Shown here in pieces: positions 53,850 to 61,552 of a stretch of DNA of 64,000 nucleotides. The stretch comes from Streptosporangium album. GTDB lineage: Bacteria; Actinomycetota; Actinomycetes; Streptosporangiales; Streptosporangiaceae. The DNA is taken from positions 1,984,001 to 2,048,000 of the forward strand of contig NZ_JACHJU010000001.1 in assembly GCF_014203795.1 (NCBI RefSeq), given 5' to 3'. The position numbers and the translations under genes are program-made. Each line of letters starts with the position of its first letter. The stretch's first letter is position 1. Under the pieces are notes generated by a model. The model was not told where the DNA came from. It did no database searches and saw nothing but the letters and a program-made list of their open reading frames with translations.

Positions 53850-55295
53850 TCAGTATGCTCCAGATCCTCGTGCGACAGCCGAACAAGTCTTCCACAGGAT
53901 CTGCAGGTCCAGCGTGAGAGACCAATTCTCGACATAACGCAGATCCAGACGGACGGATTCCTCCCAGGACAGGTCGGATCGGCCACTCACCTGCCAAAGG
54001 CCGGTCATCCCCGGCTTGACCAGCAGCCTGCGGCGGACGTCGTCTCCGTAGCGGGCGACCTCGTCCGGCAGCGGCGGCCGGGGTCCGACCAGTGACATAT
54101 GTCCGAGCAATACGTTGATCAGCTGGGGCAGTTCGTCCAGGGAGTGGCGGCGGAGCCGGGCGCCCAGCGGGGTCACACGCGGATCTTGCCTAATCTTGAA
54201 CAACACGCTCTGCCCGTCCCCGGCAAGGTCGATCCTCTGCTGCTCGGCGTCGACGCCCATGGTCCGGAACTTGTAGATGGTGAATTCGGCGCCGCCCCGC
54301 CCCACCCGTCTCTGACGGAAGAACGCGGGCCCCGGACCCGACATCCGTACGGCCGCCGCCAGGCCCGCGAGAAGGGGGAGCAGCGCGACCAGCAGCAGGG
54401 CGGCCCCGATCCGGTCGAAGAGGTTCTTGACCACCTGGCGCAGACCCGCGATCTCGGGATGGTCCACATGCAGCAGCGGCAGCCCCGCTGCCGGGCGGAT
54501 GGTGATCCGCGGACCGGCGACCTCCATGAGCGCCGGAGCCACGACGAGATCGGTGTCGGTCTTCTCCAGCCTCCAGGCCAGCCGCCGCAGCGCCACCCCG
54601 TCCATCTCCGGGCAGGCCAGCACGGCCACGGTGTCCGCCGCGATCTGCCCGACCACGAGTGCGACGTCGGAGAGGCCTCCCAGGACCGGGACGCCCTCCA
54701 CGTCGCCCGTGCCGTCGCGCGGCATGCAGACCCCGACGATCTCCATGCCGTGGTAGCGCTCCCGGCGGAAGCGGCGGATCAGCTCGGCGGTCGCGGCCCG
54801 GTGCCCCACCGCCACCACCCGCCGCATGCAGTCGCCCCGCGCCCGCCTCCGGTGCAGCCGCCAGCGCAGGCCGTAGCGCGCCAGGAGGGTGAGCACCGTC
54901 GCCAGCGGGATCGCCAGCACCACGTAACCGCGGGCCACATCGGTCTTGGTGACGTAGGCGCCGATGGCGGAGGCCGCGGTGAGCATGAATCCGCACTGGA
55001 GGACCCGCTGGAACTCCTCCGGCCCCAGGCCGAACAGGCGGGGTTCGTAGGCGCGGTTCAACGCGACCGCGCAGACCCAGGCGAGGGGGAGCGCGGCGCT
55101 CACCACCACATAGGGAGTGACATACGGAGTAACCTCGCCGAAGCGGACGGACAGTGCGAGGAATCCGGCGAGGGCGGCAGAGCCGATGTCGGCGGCGACG
55201 GCCCGTGCTCGATATCCGCGCACCCAGCCCGGCATGCGGGGGCGAGGTGCTGTCACGGATCTCGGTATCGCCTGGACGACGGTCACGTCGCGCAC
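53850..55295 (-). CDS. Polyprenyl glycosylphosphotransferase, WbaP-like (priming enzyme)
   Basis: Transfers the first sugar-1-phosphate to undecaprenyl phosphate, starting repeat-unit assembly. 481 residues: four or five N-terminal helices, a CoA-binding-like middle domain (RRVVAVGHRAATAELIRRFRR), a further helix FDRIGAALLLVALLPLLAGL and the catalytic domain with FRQRRVGRGGAEFTIYKFRTM, RRHSLDELPQLINVLLGHMSLVGPRPPLP and KPGMTGLWQVSGRSDLSWEE. The start is one of GTG 55295, GTG 55286 or TTG 55316; GGGGG precedes the first. Confidence 0.92.
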   Translation of the reverse strand: MRDVTVVQAIPRSVTAPRPRMPGWVRGYRARAVAADIGSAALAGFLALSVRFGEVTPYVTPYVVVSAALPLAWVCAVALNRAYEPRLFGLGPEEFQRVLQCGFMLTAASAIGAYVTKTDVARGYVVLAIPLATVLTLLARYGLRWRLHRRRARGDCMRRVVAVGHRAATAELIRRFRRERYHGMEIVGVCMPRDGTGDVEGVPVLGGLSDVALVVGQIAADTVAVLACPEMDGVALRRLAWRLEKTDTDLVVAPALMEVAGPRITIRPAAGLPLLHVDHPEIAGLRQVVKNLFDRIGAALLLVALLPLLAGLAAAVRMSGPGPAFFRQRRVGRGGAEFTIYKFRTMGVDAEQQRIDLAGDGQSVLFKIRQDPRVTPLGARLRRHSLDELPQLINVLLGHMSLVGPRPPLPDEVARYGDDVRRRLLVKPGMTGLWQVSGRSDLSWEESVRLDLRYVENWSLTLDLQILWKTCSAVARGSGAY

Positions 55296-55337
55296 GCGCT
55301 CCCCCTGCGTAACCAATCATCAACGGACAGTGACCGA

Positions 55338-55937
55338 ATGCTAGCGGGGAGAAGAAAGGCCGGAGGGTTGAAGACCGAAACGTATATCTCTGTGGACATT
55401 GAGGCTGATGGCCCGATCCCTGGGCCGTATTCGATGGTCAGCTTCGGCATGGCCGTGGCCGGACGGATGACCGGGAAGGTCTTCGAACCGGTCGATCCGC
55501 AGACCCACACCTTCTACGCCGAACTCAAACCGATCAGCGACGACCACGTGCCCGAGGCGCTCGCCGTCAGCGGACTCGACCGGGAGAAGCTGATCCGTGA
55601 CGGGCTGGAGCCCGTTGACGCGATGAGGGCCGCCACCACGTGGATCCGCGAGGTGTGCGCCGCCGGTGCGCCGGTGCTGGCGGCCTACCCGCTCTCCTAC
55701 GACTGGATGTGGATGTACTGGTACTTCATGCGCTTCGGCGGCGTCTCACCGTTCGGGCACTCACGCTGTATCGACCTCAAGACGCTCTACGCCGCCAAGG
55801 CGGGCGTGCCGATCGGCTGGGCCACCAAGCGGCAGATGCCCGGCCATCTGCGCTCCTCGCGGCCGCACACCCACAACGCGCTCGACGACGCGATCGAGCA
55901 GGCCGAGCTGTTGCAGAACCTGATGGCCCTCGACTGA
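55338..55937 (+). CDS. 3'-5' exonuclease, DEDD type
   Basis: About 199 residues. DEDDh-like motifs: Exo I ISVDIEADGPIPGPYSMVSFG, Exo II region PVLAAYPLSYDWMWMYWYFM and Exo III PHTHNALDDAIEQAELL (His-x4-Asp). Acts on DNA or RNA 3' ends; substrate not predictable. ATG at 55338 or TTG at 55368 (AAAGG eight bases upstream) may be the start. Divergent from the priming transferase gene and not obviously part of the polysaccharide locus. Confidence 0.8.
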   Translation: MLAGRRKAGGLKTETYISVDIEADGPIPGPYSMVSFGMAVAGRMTGKVFEPVDPQTHTFYAELKPISDDHVPEALAVSGLDREKLIRDGLEPVDAMRAATTWIREVCAAGAPVLAAYPLSYDWMWMYWYFMRFGGVSPFGHSRCIDLKTLYAAKAGVPIGWATKRQMPGHLRSSRPHTHNALDDAIEQAELLQNLMALD

Positions 55938-55988
55938 GACCGGGCCCCGGGCGACGCCGTACGGCACGGCCCGGCCGATGCGCCCGCG

Positions 55989-56594
55989 CTATCGGGGCGG
56001 GCCGGAGACGTTCAGGTCACCGGCGTGGAAGGTGTTCTGGGTCGCCTCAAGACCCGAGGTGATCAGTGACTCCACCACGTCGGCGGCACGGTCGACCAGG
56101 AACGGCAGATCCTTGCGCTCGGCGGTGGCGAAGTCCCGCAGGACGTAGGAGGCGGCGTCCATCCGGCCGGGAGGACGGCCGATGCCGAAGCGCACTCGCA
56201 GGTAGTCCTTGGTGGCGAGGGACTTGGTGATCGACTTCAGCCCGTTGTGGCCGTTGTCGCCGCCGCCCAGCTTGGCCCGGAGCGCGCCGTACGGGATGTC
56301 CAGCTCGTCGTGGACCGCGATCACGCGCGCCGGGTCCACCTTGTAGAAGTCGGCGAGGGCCTTGACCGGCCCGCCCGAGAGGTTCATGAAGGACAGCGGC
56401 TTGGCCAGCACAGCGGGGGCGCCCGCCAGGCGGCCCTCCAGCACCTCGGCGCGCGACCTGTGCACCTTGAAACGCCCGCCGGCCCGCGCGGCGAGCTCGT
56501 CGAGCACCATGAAACCCGCGTTGTGCCGGTTCCCGGCATACTCCGGCCCGGGGTTCCCCAGGCCCACGACCAACCAGCGGTCCACGGTCGGCAT
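55989..56594 (-). CDS. pth: Peptidyl-tRNA hydrolase
   Basis: Recycles peptidyl-tRNA that drops off ribosomes. 201 residues. Catalytic His in [17 protein letters not shown], with [36 protein letters not shown] and [13 protein letters not shown] all standard. Downstream of rplY in the same direction but separated by a terminator hairpin. Confidence 0.96.
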   Translation of the reverse strand: MPTVDRWLVVGLGNPGPEYAGNRHNAGFMVLDELAARAGGRFKVHRSRAEVLEGRLAGAPAVLAKPLSFMNLSGGPVKALADFYKVDPARVIAVHDELDIPYGALRAKLGGGDNGHNGLKSITKSLATKDYLRVRFGIGRPPGRMDAASYVLRDFATAERKDLPFLVDRAADVVESLITSGLEATQNTFHAGDLNVSGPPR

Positions 56595-56608
56595 CCCTTC
56601 ATATGCGC

Positions 56609-56640
56609 GTCAGGGCAGTCCGGCCTCGGACTGCCCTGAC
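56609..56640 (-). terminator. Terminator of rplY
   Basis: Perfect 14-bp stem GTCAGGGCAGTCCG / CGGACTGCCCTGAC with a 4-nt loop, 18 nt after the rplY stop; no U-tract. Confidence 0.75.
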
Positions 56641-56657
56641 AGGTGTAGCAGAGAAAA

Positions 56658-57257
56658 CTATTCGGCGGACTCGCCCTCGGCGGCCTGGGCGGACTCGCCC
56701 TCGGCGGCCTCGGCCGCGGGCTCACCGGTCGGGGTCGCGGTGACGTGCAGCACCAGCGTGTCCGGGTCGGCGATCAGGCTGGTGCCCTTGGGGAGCTTCA
56801 GCTCGCCGGCGGTGAACTGGGTGCCGATCTCCATGCCCTCGACGTCGACCTCGACGCCCGTCGGGATGTGGGTGGCCTCGGACTCGACCGAGATGGAGAC
56901 GAGCTGCTGGTCGAGGATGCCGTCGGCCACCTCGCCCACCACGGTGACGGGGATGTCGATGGTGACCTTCTCGCCGCTCTTGACGAGGAGGAGGTCGACG
57001 TGCTCGAGGAAGCCCCTGATCGGGTCACGCTGGACGCCCTTGGGCAGCGCCAGCTCGCCGGCCGCGCCCTGGAGGCGGATCAGCACGTTCGGCGTGCGCA
57101 GGGCGAGCAGGAGCTCGTGGCCCGGGAGGGTCAGGTGCTGCGGGTCCGTGCCATGTCCGTAGAGAACGGCGGGCACCTTGTTCTCGCGACGGATCTTGCG
57201 GGCGGCGCCCTTGCCGAACTCGCTGCGGGGCTCGGCGTTGATGACTACTTCGGCCAT
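56658..57257 (-). CDS. rplY: 50S ribosomal protein L25 (CTC form)
   Basis: 5S rRNA-binding protein of general stress type. 199 residues: L25 domain (INAEPRSEFGKGAARKIRRENKVPAVLYG) and the C-terminal beta domain of the long CTC form. The acidic tail ends in two copies of AAEGESA, encoded by a short direct repeat (about 56664-56707). RBS AGGAGA. A TATAGA-type -10 lies near 57340 on the minus strand. Confidence 0.95.
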   Translation of the reverse strand: MAEVVINAEPRSEFGKGAARKIRRENKVPAVLYGHGTDPQHLTLPGHELLLALRTPNVLIRLQGAAGELALPKGVQRDPIRGFLEHVDLLLVKSGEKVTIDIPVTVVGEVADGILDQQLVSISVESEATHIPTGVEVDVEGMEIGTQFTAGELKLPKGTSLIADPDTLVLHVTATPTGEPAAEAAEGESAQAAEGESAE

Positions 57258-57367
57258 GGCGGATCTCCTAGGGATCTTCAGTGGGACAGGAAGGTGCGTT
57301 CCCCCTCACCCGCCCTAGCGGAAGGCGTTACGAACGCACGCAATCTATAAAGCCTAGCGGATGTATT

Positions 57368-57384
57368 GCCGGGCTCCGCCCGAC
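57368..57384 (-). terminator. Weak hairpin after prs
   Basis: A 7-bp stem (one G-T pair) around a TCC loop in the 193-nt gap between prs and rplY; low confidence as a terminator. Confidence 0.3.
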
Positions 57385-57450
57385 GGCTCAGGTGCCGGTG
57401 GCCGGCGCCTTCCCCCGCCCCTCGGTCCGGATCACCGGCGCACCTTCGCG

Positions 57451-58428
57451 TCAGCTGTCGCCTTCGAACAGGCTCGTCACCGAGCCGTCGCTGAAGACCT
57501 CGTTGATCGCACGGGCGATCATCGGGGCGATGGACAGCACCGTGAGCTTGTCGAACCTTTTCTCCTCGGCGAGCGGCAGGGTGTTGGTGACGATCACTTC
57601 GGAGATCTTGGAGTTCTTCAGCCGGTCCACCGCCGGGTCGGAGAACACCGCGTGCGTGGCGGCCACGAGCACGTTGGCGGCGCCCTGCTCGTACAGTGCG
57701 TCGGCCGCCTTGCAGATCGTTCCGGCGGTGTCGATCATGTCGTCGATCAGCACACAGGTGCGGCCGCGGACCTTGCCGACGACCTCGCTCACCTTCACCT
57801 GGTTGGCGACCTCAAGATCGCGGCGCTTGTGGATGAAGGCCAGCGGGGTGCCCAGCGTGTCGGCCCAGCGCTCCGAGAGCCGCACCCGGCCGGTGTCGGG
57901 CGAGACGACCGTGGTCGTCTCCAGGTCGAGCTTGTCCTTGAGGTAGTCGACCAGCACCGGCATGGCGAACAGGTGGTCCACCGGGCCGTCGAAGAAGCCC
58001 TGGATCTGGGAGGTGTGCAGGTCGATCGACATCAGCCGGTCGGCACCCGCCGTCTTGAACATGTCGGCCATCAGACGGGCGGTGATGGGCTCGCGGCCGC
58101 GGCTCTTCTTGTCCTGGCGGGCGTAGCCGAAGAACGGCATGATCACGGTGATCCGTTTGGCGGAGGCGCGCTTGAGCGCGTCCACCATGATCAGCTGCTC
58201 CATGATCCACTGGTTGATGGGCTCGGTGTGGCTCTGGATGACGAACGCGTCAGAGCCCCGGACCGACTCCGTGTAGCGGGCGTAGATCTCGCCGCTGGCG
58301 AAGTCACGTAGCGTAGTGGGGGTGATATCCATTCCGAGGTGGCTGGCCACCTCCTCGGCGAGCTCCGGATGCGCCCGCCCGGAGAAGAACATGAGGTTCT
58401 TCTCACCGGTCAGCTTGATGCCACTCAC
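57451..58428 (-). CDS. prs: Ribose-phosphate pyrophosphokinase
   Basis: Makes PRPP from ribose 5-phosphate and ATP. 325 residues. Seen: FFSGRAHPELAEEVASHLG, PFFGYARQDKKSRGREPITARL, SIDLHTSQIQGFFDGPVDHL, KRRDL and the PRPP-binding loop CVLIDDMIDTAGTI. GTG at 58428 with GGGGAG upstream overlaps the glmU stop by 4 nt, so the two are co-translated. Confidence 0.96.
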   Translation of the reverse strand: MSGIKLTGEKNLMFFSGRAHPELAEEVASHLGMDITPTTLRDFASGEIYARYTESVRGSDAFVIQSHTEPINQWIMEQLIMVDALKRASAKRITVIMPFFGYARQDKKSRGREPITARLMADMFKTAGADRLMSIDLHTSQIQGFFDGPVDHLFAMPVLVDYLKDKLDLETTTVVSPDTGRVRLSERWADTLGTPLAFIHKRRDLEVANQVKVSEVVGKVRGRTCVLIDDMIDTAGTICKAADALYEQGAANVLVAATHAVFSDPAVDRLKNSKISEVIVTNTLPLAEEKRFDKLTVLSIAPMIARAINEVFSDGSVTSLFEGDS

Positions 58429-59876
58429 GACTTGCTCCCCTGCTGGTTTCCGGCCTCGGCGGCCTTCAGCGCCGCCTCGGCCGACTTGGTGCCCGCGCGC
58501 CTGCGCACGACCCACCCTTCAATGTTGCGCTGCCGCCCACGGGCCACGCCGATCGCCCCCGCGGGGACGTCGCTGTCGATGACCGAGCCCGCGGCGGTGT
58601 ATGCGCCGTCGCCGATGTTCACCGGCGCGACGAGCATGGTGTCGCACCCGACGAAGGCGTGTTCGCCCACCGTCGTCCGGTGCTTGTTGACGCCGTCGTA
58701 GTTGACGAAGATCGCCGAGGCGCCGATGTTCGCTCCGGCACCGATCGTGGCGTCTCCCACATAGGTGAGGTGGGGCACCTTCGCACCCTCGCCCACCTGG
58801 GCGTTCTTCATCTCGACATAGGTTCCCGCCTTGGCCTTGCGGGCGAGCACGGTGCCCGGCCGCAGGTAGGCATAGGGGCCCACCAGGGCCTCGGGGCCGA
58901 TCTCCGCCTCGACGCAGACGGCATTGCGGACCACCGCGCCCTCGCCGACCACCGTGTCGGTCAGCGTGGAGGCCGGGCCGATCTCGGCTCCCTCCGCGAC
59001 AGCCGTACGGCCGTGCAGCTGGGTGCCCGGGTGGATCACCACGTCCTGTTCCAGGGTCACGTCCACGTCCACCCACGTGCTGGCCGGGTCGACCACCGTG
59101 ACCCCCGCGCGCATGTGGGACTCCAGCAGCCGGGAGTTGAGCACCGTGCGGGCGAACGCGAGCTGCACCCTGTCGTTGACGCCCTCCACCTCGACGTAGT
59201 CGGCGGCGATGTGCGCGCCGACCCGGTGACCGTCCTCCCTCAGGATGGACAGGACGTCGGTGAGGTATTCCTCCCCCTGGACATTGGAGGTGGACACCCG
59301 CTTGACCGCGTCGGCCAGCAGTGCCCCGTCGAAGGCGTAGACGCCGGAGTTCATCTCCCGGATCGCCCGCTGCTCGGGGCTGGCGTCCTTCTCCTCGACG
59401 ATCTCCAGGACCGCCCCCGTGGTGTCACGGATGATGCGGCCGTAGCCGTACGGGTCGGGCACCTCGGCGGTCAGCACGGTGACGGCGTTGCCGTCCTGCT
59501 CGTGCCGCTCCAGCAGCGTGGCCAGGGTGTCGGTGCGCAGCAGCGGCGTGTCCCCGTAGGTGACCAGGACCGTGCCGTCGATGGTGCCGGCCGTTTCCAG
59601 CACGATTCTGACCGCGTGACCGGTCCCCCTCTGCTCGGCCTGCACGACGGCCTGGGCATCGGGGCCGGTCCGCGCCAGATGGGCGTGGACCCGCTCTCGT
59701 TCGTGACCTATGACAACAATGAGCCGCTCGGGTCTGAGACCTCGAGCGGCGGTGAGCACGTGGTCGACCAGGGTACGGCCGCACAGCTCATGCAGGATTT
59801 TAGGTGTTTTCGACTTCATCCGGGTGCCCTCGCCTGCGGCAAGGACGATGACGGCGGCCGGGCGCGGCACACTCAC
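58425..59876 (-). CDS. glmU: Bifunctional GlmU
   Basis: Acetylates glucosamine 1-phosphate and couples it to UTP, giving UDP-GlcNAc for peptidoglycan and other glycans. 483 residues. Uridyltransferase domain: VIVLAAGEGTRMKSKTPKIL, QRGTGHAV, TYGDTPLL and EMNSGVYAFD. Left-handed beta-helix acetyltransferase domain: GPYAYLRPGTVLARKAKAGTYVEMKN, HLTYVGDATIGAGANIGA and NYDGVNKHRTTVGEHAFVG. GTG at 59876 with GAGGGAG upstream is favoured over ATGs at 59939 and 59969. Confidence 0.96.
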   Translation of the reverse strand: MSVPRPAAVIVLAAGEGTRMKSKTPKILHELCGRTLVDHVLTAARGLRPERLIVVIGHERERVHAHLARTGPDAQAVVQAEQRGTGHAVRIVLETAGTIDGTVLVTYGDTPLLRTDTLATLLERHEQDGNAVTVLTAEVPDPYGYGRIIRDTTGAVLEIVEEKDASPEQRAIREMNSGVYAFDGALLADAVKRVSTSNVQGEEYLTDVLSILREDGHRVGAHIAADYVEVEGVNDRVQLAFARTVLNSRLLESHMRAGVTVVDPASTWVDVDVTLEQDVVIHPGTQLHGRTAVAEGAEIGPASTLTDTVVGEGAVVRNAVCVEAEIGPEALVGPYAYLRPGTVLARKAKAGTYVEMKNAQVGEGAKVPHLTYVGDATIGAGANIGASAIFVNYDGVNKHRTTVGEHAFVGCDTMLVAPVNIGDGAYTAAGSVIDSDVPAGAIGVARGRQRNIEGWVVRRRAGTKSAEAALKAAEAGNQQGSKS

Positions 59877-60039
59877 GGACGAGGCTCCCTCGGCATCGCG
59901 GCTGAGACATGACAGAGCGGGATGCCAGATGTCCACCATCAGGGCAGCATCTGGTAACCCACTCGACAACGTGAGGATACCTTCCCCGCCGGGAACCCAC
60001 CCAGCCGACCAGGCCGGTCAATAAACCGGACAGAAGCGA

Positions 60040-60114
60040 TGGCTCCGGCACCAGGACTCGAACCTGGACAACAAGGACCAAAACCTTGCGGGCTGCCAAT
60101 TACCCAATGCCGGA
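60040..60114 (-). tRNA. tRNA-Gln (UUG anticodon)
   Basis: Full cloverleaf: acceptor TCCGGCA/TGCCGGA, D-arm with AATTGGC, anticodon stem CAAGG/CCTTG with loop TTTTGGT (anticodon TTG), variable TTGTC, T-arm CCAGG-TTCGAGT-CCTGG, G73 and an encoded CCA (60040-60042). Lies 160 nt upstream of glmU on the same strand. Confidence 0.93.
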
Positions 60115-60364
60115 CCGGCCCGGCTGTTCGGACGGAATCCGATCGCCTGGCCCCCCTACGATACCGAGCCCTTGACGTCGAACGCGCCTCGTTTTGAGTC
60201 CTCATCGACCACGAAGGGGGCCAGCTGGGGTAACGACCTCGTAGGGGCGGTACGGAGCGCGCCGTTTAGCAGGTCAGACGGGTGGTAGACAAGACATGAA
60301 ACCACTACCGGTCCCCTCCGTGAGAGTCACCTTCTCCACATTAAACAGTTGGGGATTCCTAACT

Positions 60365-60391
60365 TACGATGGCGTAGGTTACGGTGGCGTA
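60365..60391. promoter_or_regulatory. Tandem operator in the desaturase promoter
   Basis: Two palindromes TACG-N4-CGTA (60365-60376 and 60380-60391) spaced exactly 15 nt, inside near-identical 15-nt repeats. The second is flanked by GG and CC, lengthening its symmetry. Best candidate binding site for the TetR regulator two genes downstream. The 324-nt gap 60115-60438 between tRNA-Gln and the desaturase gene contains nothing else recognised. Confidence 0.6.
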
Positions 60392-60438
60392 GCCAGACAA
60401 AATCCTGTCGCCCTTCTTCGAGCTACGTGAGGTAGCGC

Positions 60439-61380
60439 ATGACCGTCGTCGCAGAACGTCCTGGTCCTGGCCCCAAACCGGAAGCCGATCCCGAGCGGAA
60501 GACCCGAGCTGAGATCATCACCTTCGGCGTGGTGGTCGCCGCCCCGCTGATCGCCCTGATCACCGCCATCCCGTTCGCCTGGGGGTGGGGGCTGGGCTGG
60601 AGCGACATCGTCATCGCCGGCGTCCTCTACGTGATCACCGGCCTGGGCGTGACCGTCGGCCTGCACCGCCACTTCACCCACGGGTCCTTCAAGGCCAGGC
60701 GCCCGCTGAAGATCGTGCTGGGCATCGCGGGCAGCCTCGCGATGGAGATGTCGGTGCTGGACTGGGTGGCCACCCATCGCAAGCACCACAAGTTCTCCGA
60801 CAAGGATGGGGACCCGCACTCGCCGTGGCGCTTCGGGACCGGTTTCCGCGCCGTGAGCAAGGGCCTGCTCTGGGCGCACATGGGCTGGCTGTTCGAGACG
60901 GACCGGGCCAACCGCGAGAAGTACGCCCCGGACCTGGTCAAGGACCCCGACATCGTCAAGCTGCACAAGCTCTTCCCCGTGCTGGCGATCACCACGATAG
61001 TGCTCCCCGCGGTGCTGGGCGGCCTGCTCACGTTGTCCTGGTGGGGCATGGCCACCGGCTTCTTCTGGGGCACTCTGGTCCGGATCGGGCTGCTCCACCA
61101 CGTGACCTGGTCGATCAACTCCATCTGCCACGTCTTCGGCGAAGAGGTCTTCGAGTCGCGCGACAAGTCCCGCAACGTCTGGTGGCTGGCCATCCCCTCG
61201 TTCGGCGAGTCCTGGCACAACCTGCACCACTCCGACCCGACCTGCGCCCGGCACGGCGCCCTCAAGGGCCAGATCGACCTCAGCGCGGGTGTGATCCGCT
61301 GGTTCGAGAAGGCCGGCTGGGCCTATGACGTCCGCTGGCCGACCCCCGAACGACTGGCGGCGAAGCGCATTGCCGCCTGA
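60439..61380 (+). CDS. Acyl-CoA/fatty acid desaturase (delta-9 type)
   Basis: Membrane di-iron desaturase introducing a cis double bond into fatty acyl chains. 313 residues. The three histidine boxes are intact: LHRHFTHGSF, HRKHHKFSDKDGDPHSP and WHNLHHSDPTCARHG. Four membrane segments flank them. The RBS is GTGAGG, 7 nt before ATG. Electron donors are not encoded nearby. Probably controlled by the following TetR gene through the tandem operator. Confidence 0.92.
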   Translation: MTVVAERPGPGPKPEADPERKTRAEIITFGVVVAAPLIALITAIPFAWGWGLGWSDIVIAGVLYVITGLGVTVGLHRHFTHGSFKARRPLKIVLGIAGSLAMEMSVLDWVATHRKHHKFSDKDGDPHSPWRFGTGFRAVSKGLLWAHMGWLFETDRANREKYAPDLVKDPDIVKLHKLFPVLAITTIVLPAVLGGLLTLSWWGMATGFFWGTLVRIGLLHHVTWSINSICHVFGEEVFESRDKSRNVWWLAIPSFGESWHNLHHSDPTCARHGALKGQIDLSAGVIRWFEKAGWAYDVRWPTPERLAAKRIAA

Positions 61381-61382
61381 CG

Positions 61383-61484
61383 GCCAAGCAACAACCGCCC
61401 CGGCGGCCCGAAACACACCACCGCCACCCGACCGCCAAGCAACAACCGCCCCGGCGGCCCGAAACACACCACCGCCATCCGAGA
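61383..61484. repeat. Two tandem copies of a 51-bp repeat
   Basis: Unit 61383-61433 is repeated at 61434-61484 with only a few differences near the end of the unit. Each contains CCGCCCCGGCGG, able to form a short hairpin. It begins right after the desaturase stop, before the TetR gene. Confidence 0.85.
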
Positions 61485-61513
61485 CACCTACGGGAACCAC
61501 GCCGGAGGTCGAC

Positions 61514-61552
61514 AATGACGCGGTTCCTGCCTCACGCACGGAAAGCGTCATT
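61514..61552. promoter_or_regulatory. Spaced inverted repeat abutting the TetR start codon
   Basis: AATGACGC (61514-61521) and GCGTCATT (61545-61552) are perfect inverse copies 23 nt apart; the second ends immediately before the ATG at 61553. Could be an autoregulatory site or an RNA stem around the ribosome site (GGAAAG lies in the loop). Confidence 0.4.

Noticed and set aside
36442..55295. Reductive sulfate assimilation cluster
   Set aside because: CysDN and APS kinase are present but no APS/PAPS reductase or sulfite reductase, while three sulfotransferases are.
61383..61484. CRISPR-like array
   Set aside because: Only two directly abutting 51-bp copies without spacers and no cas genes in the window.
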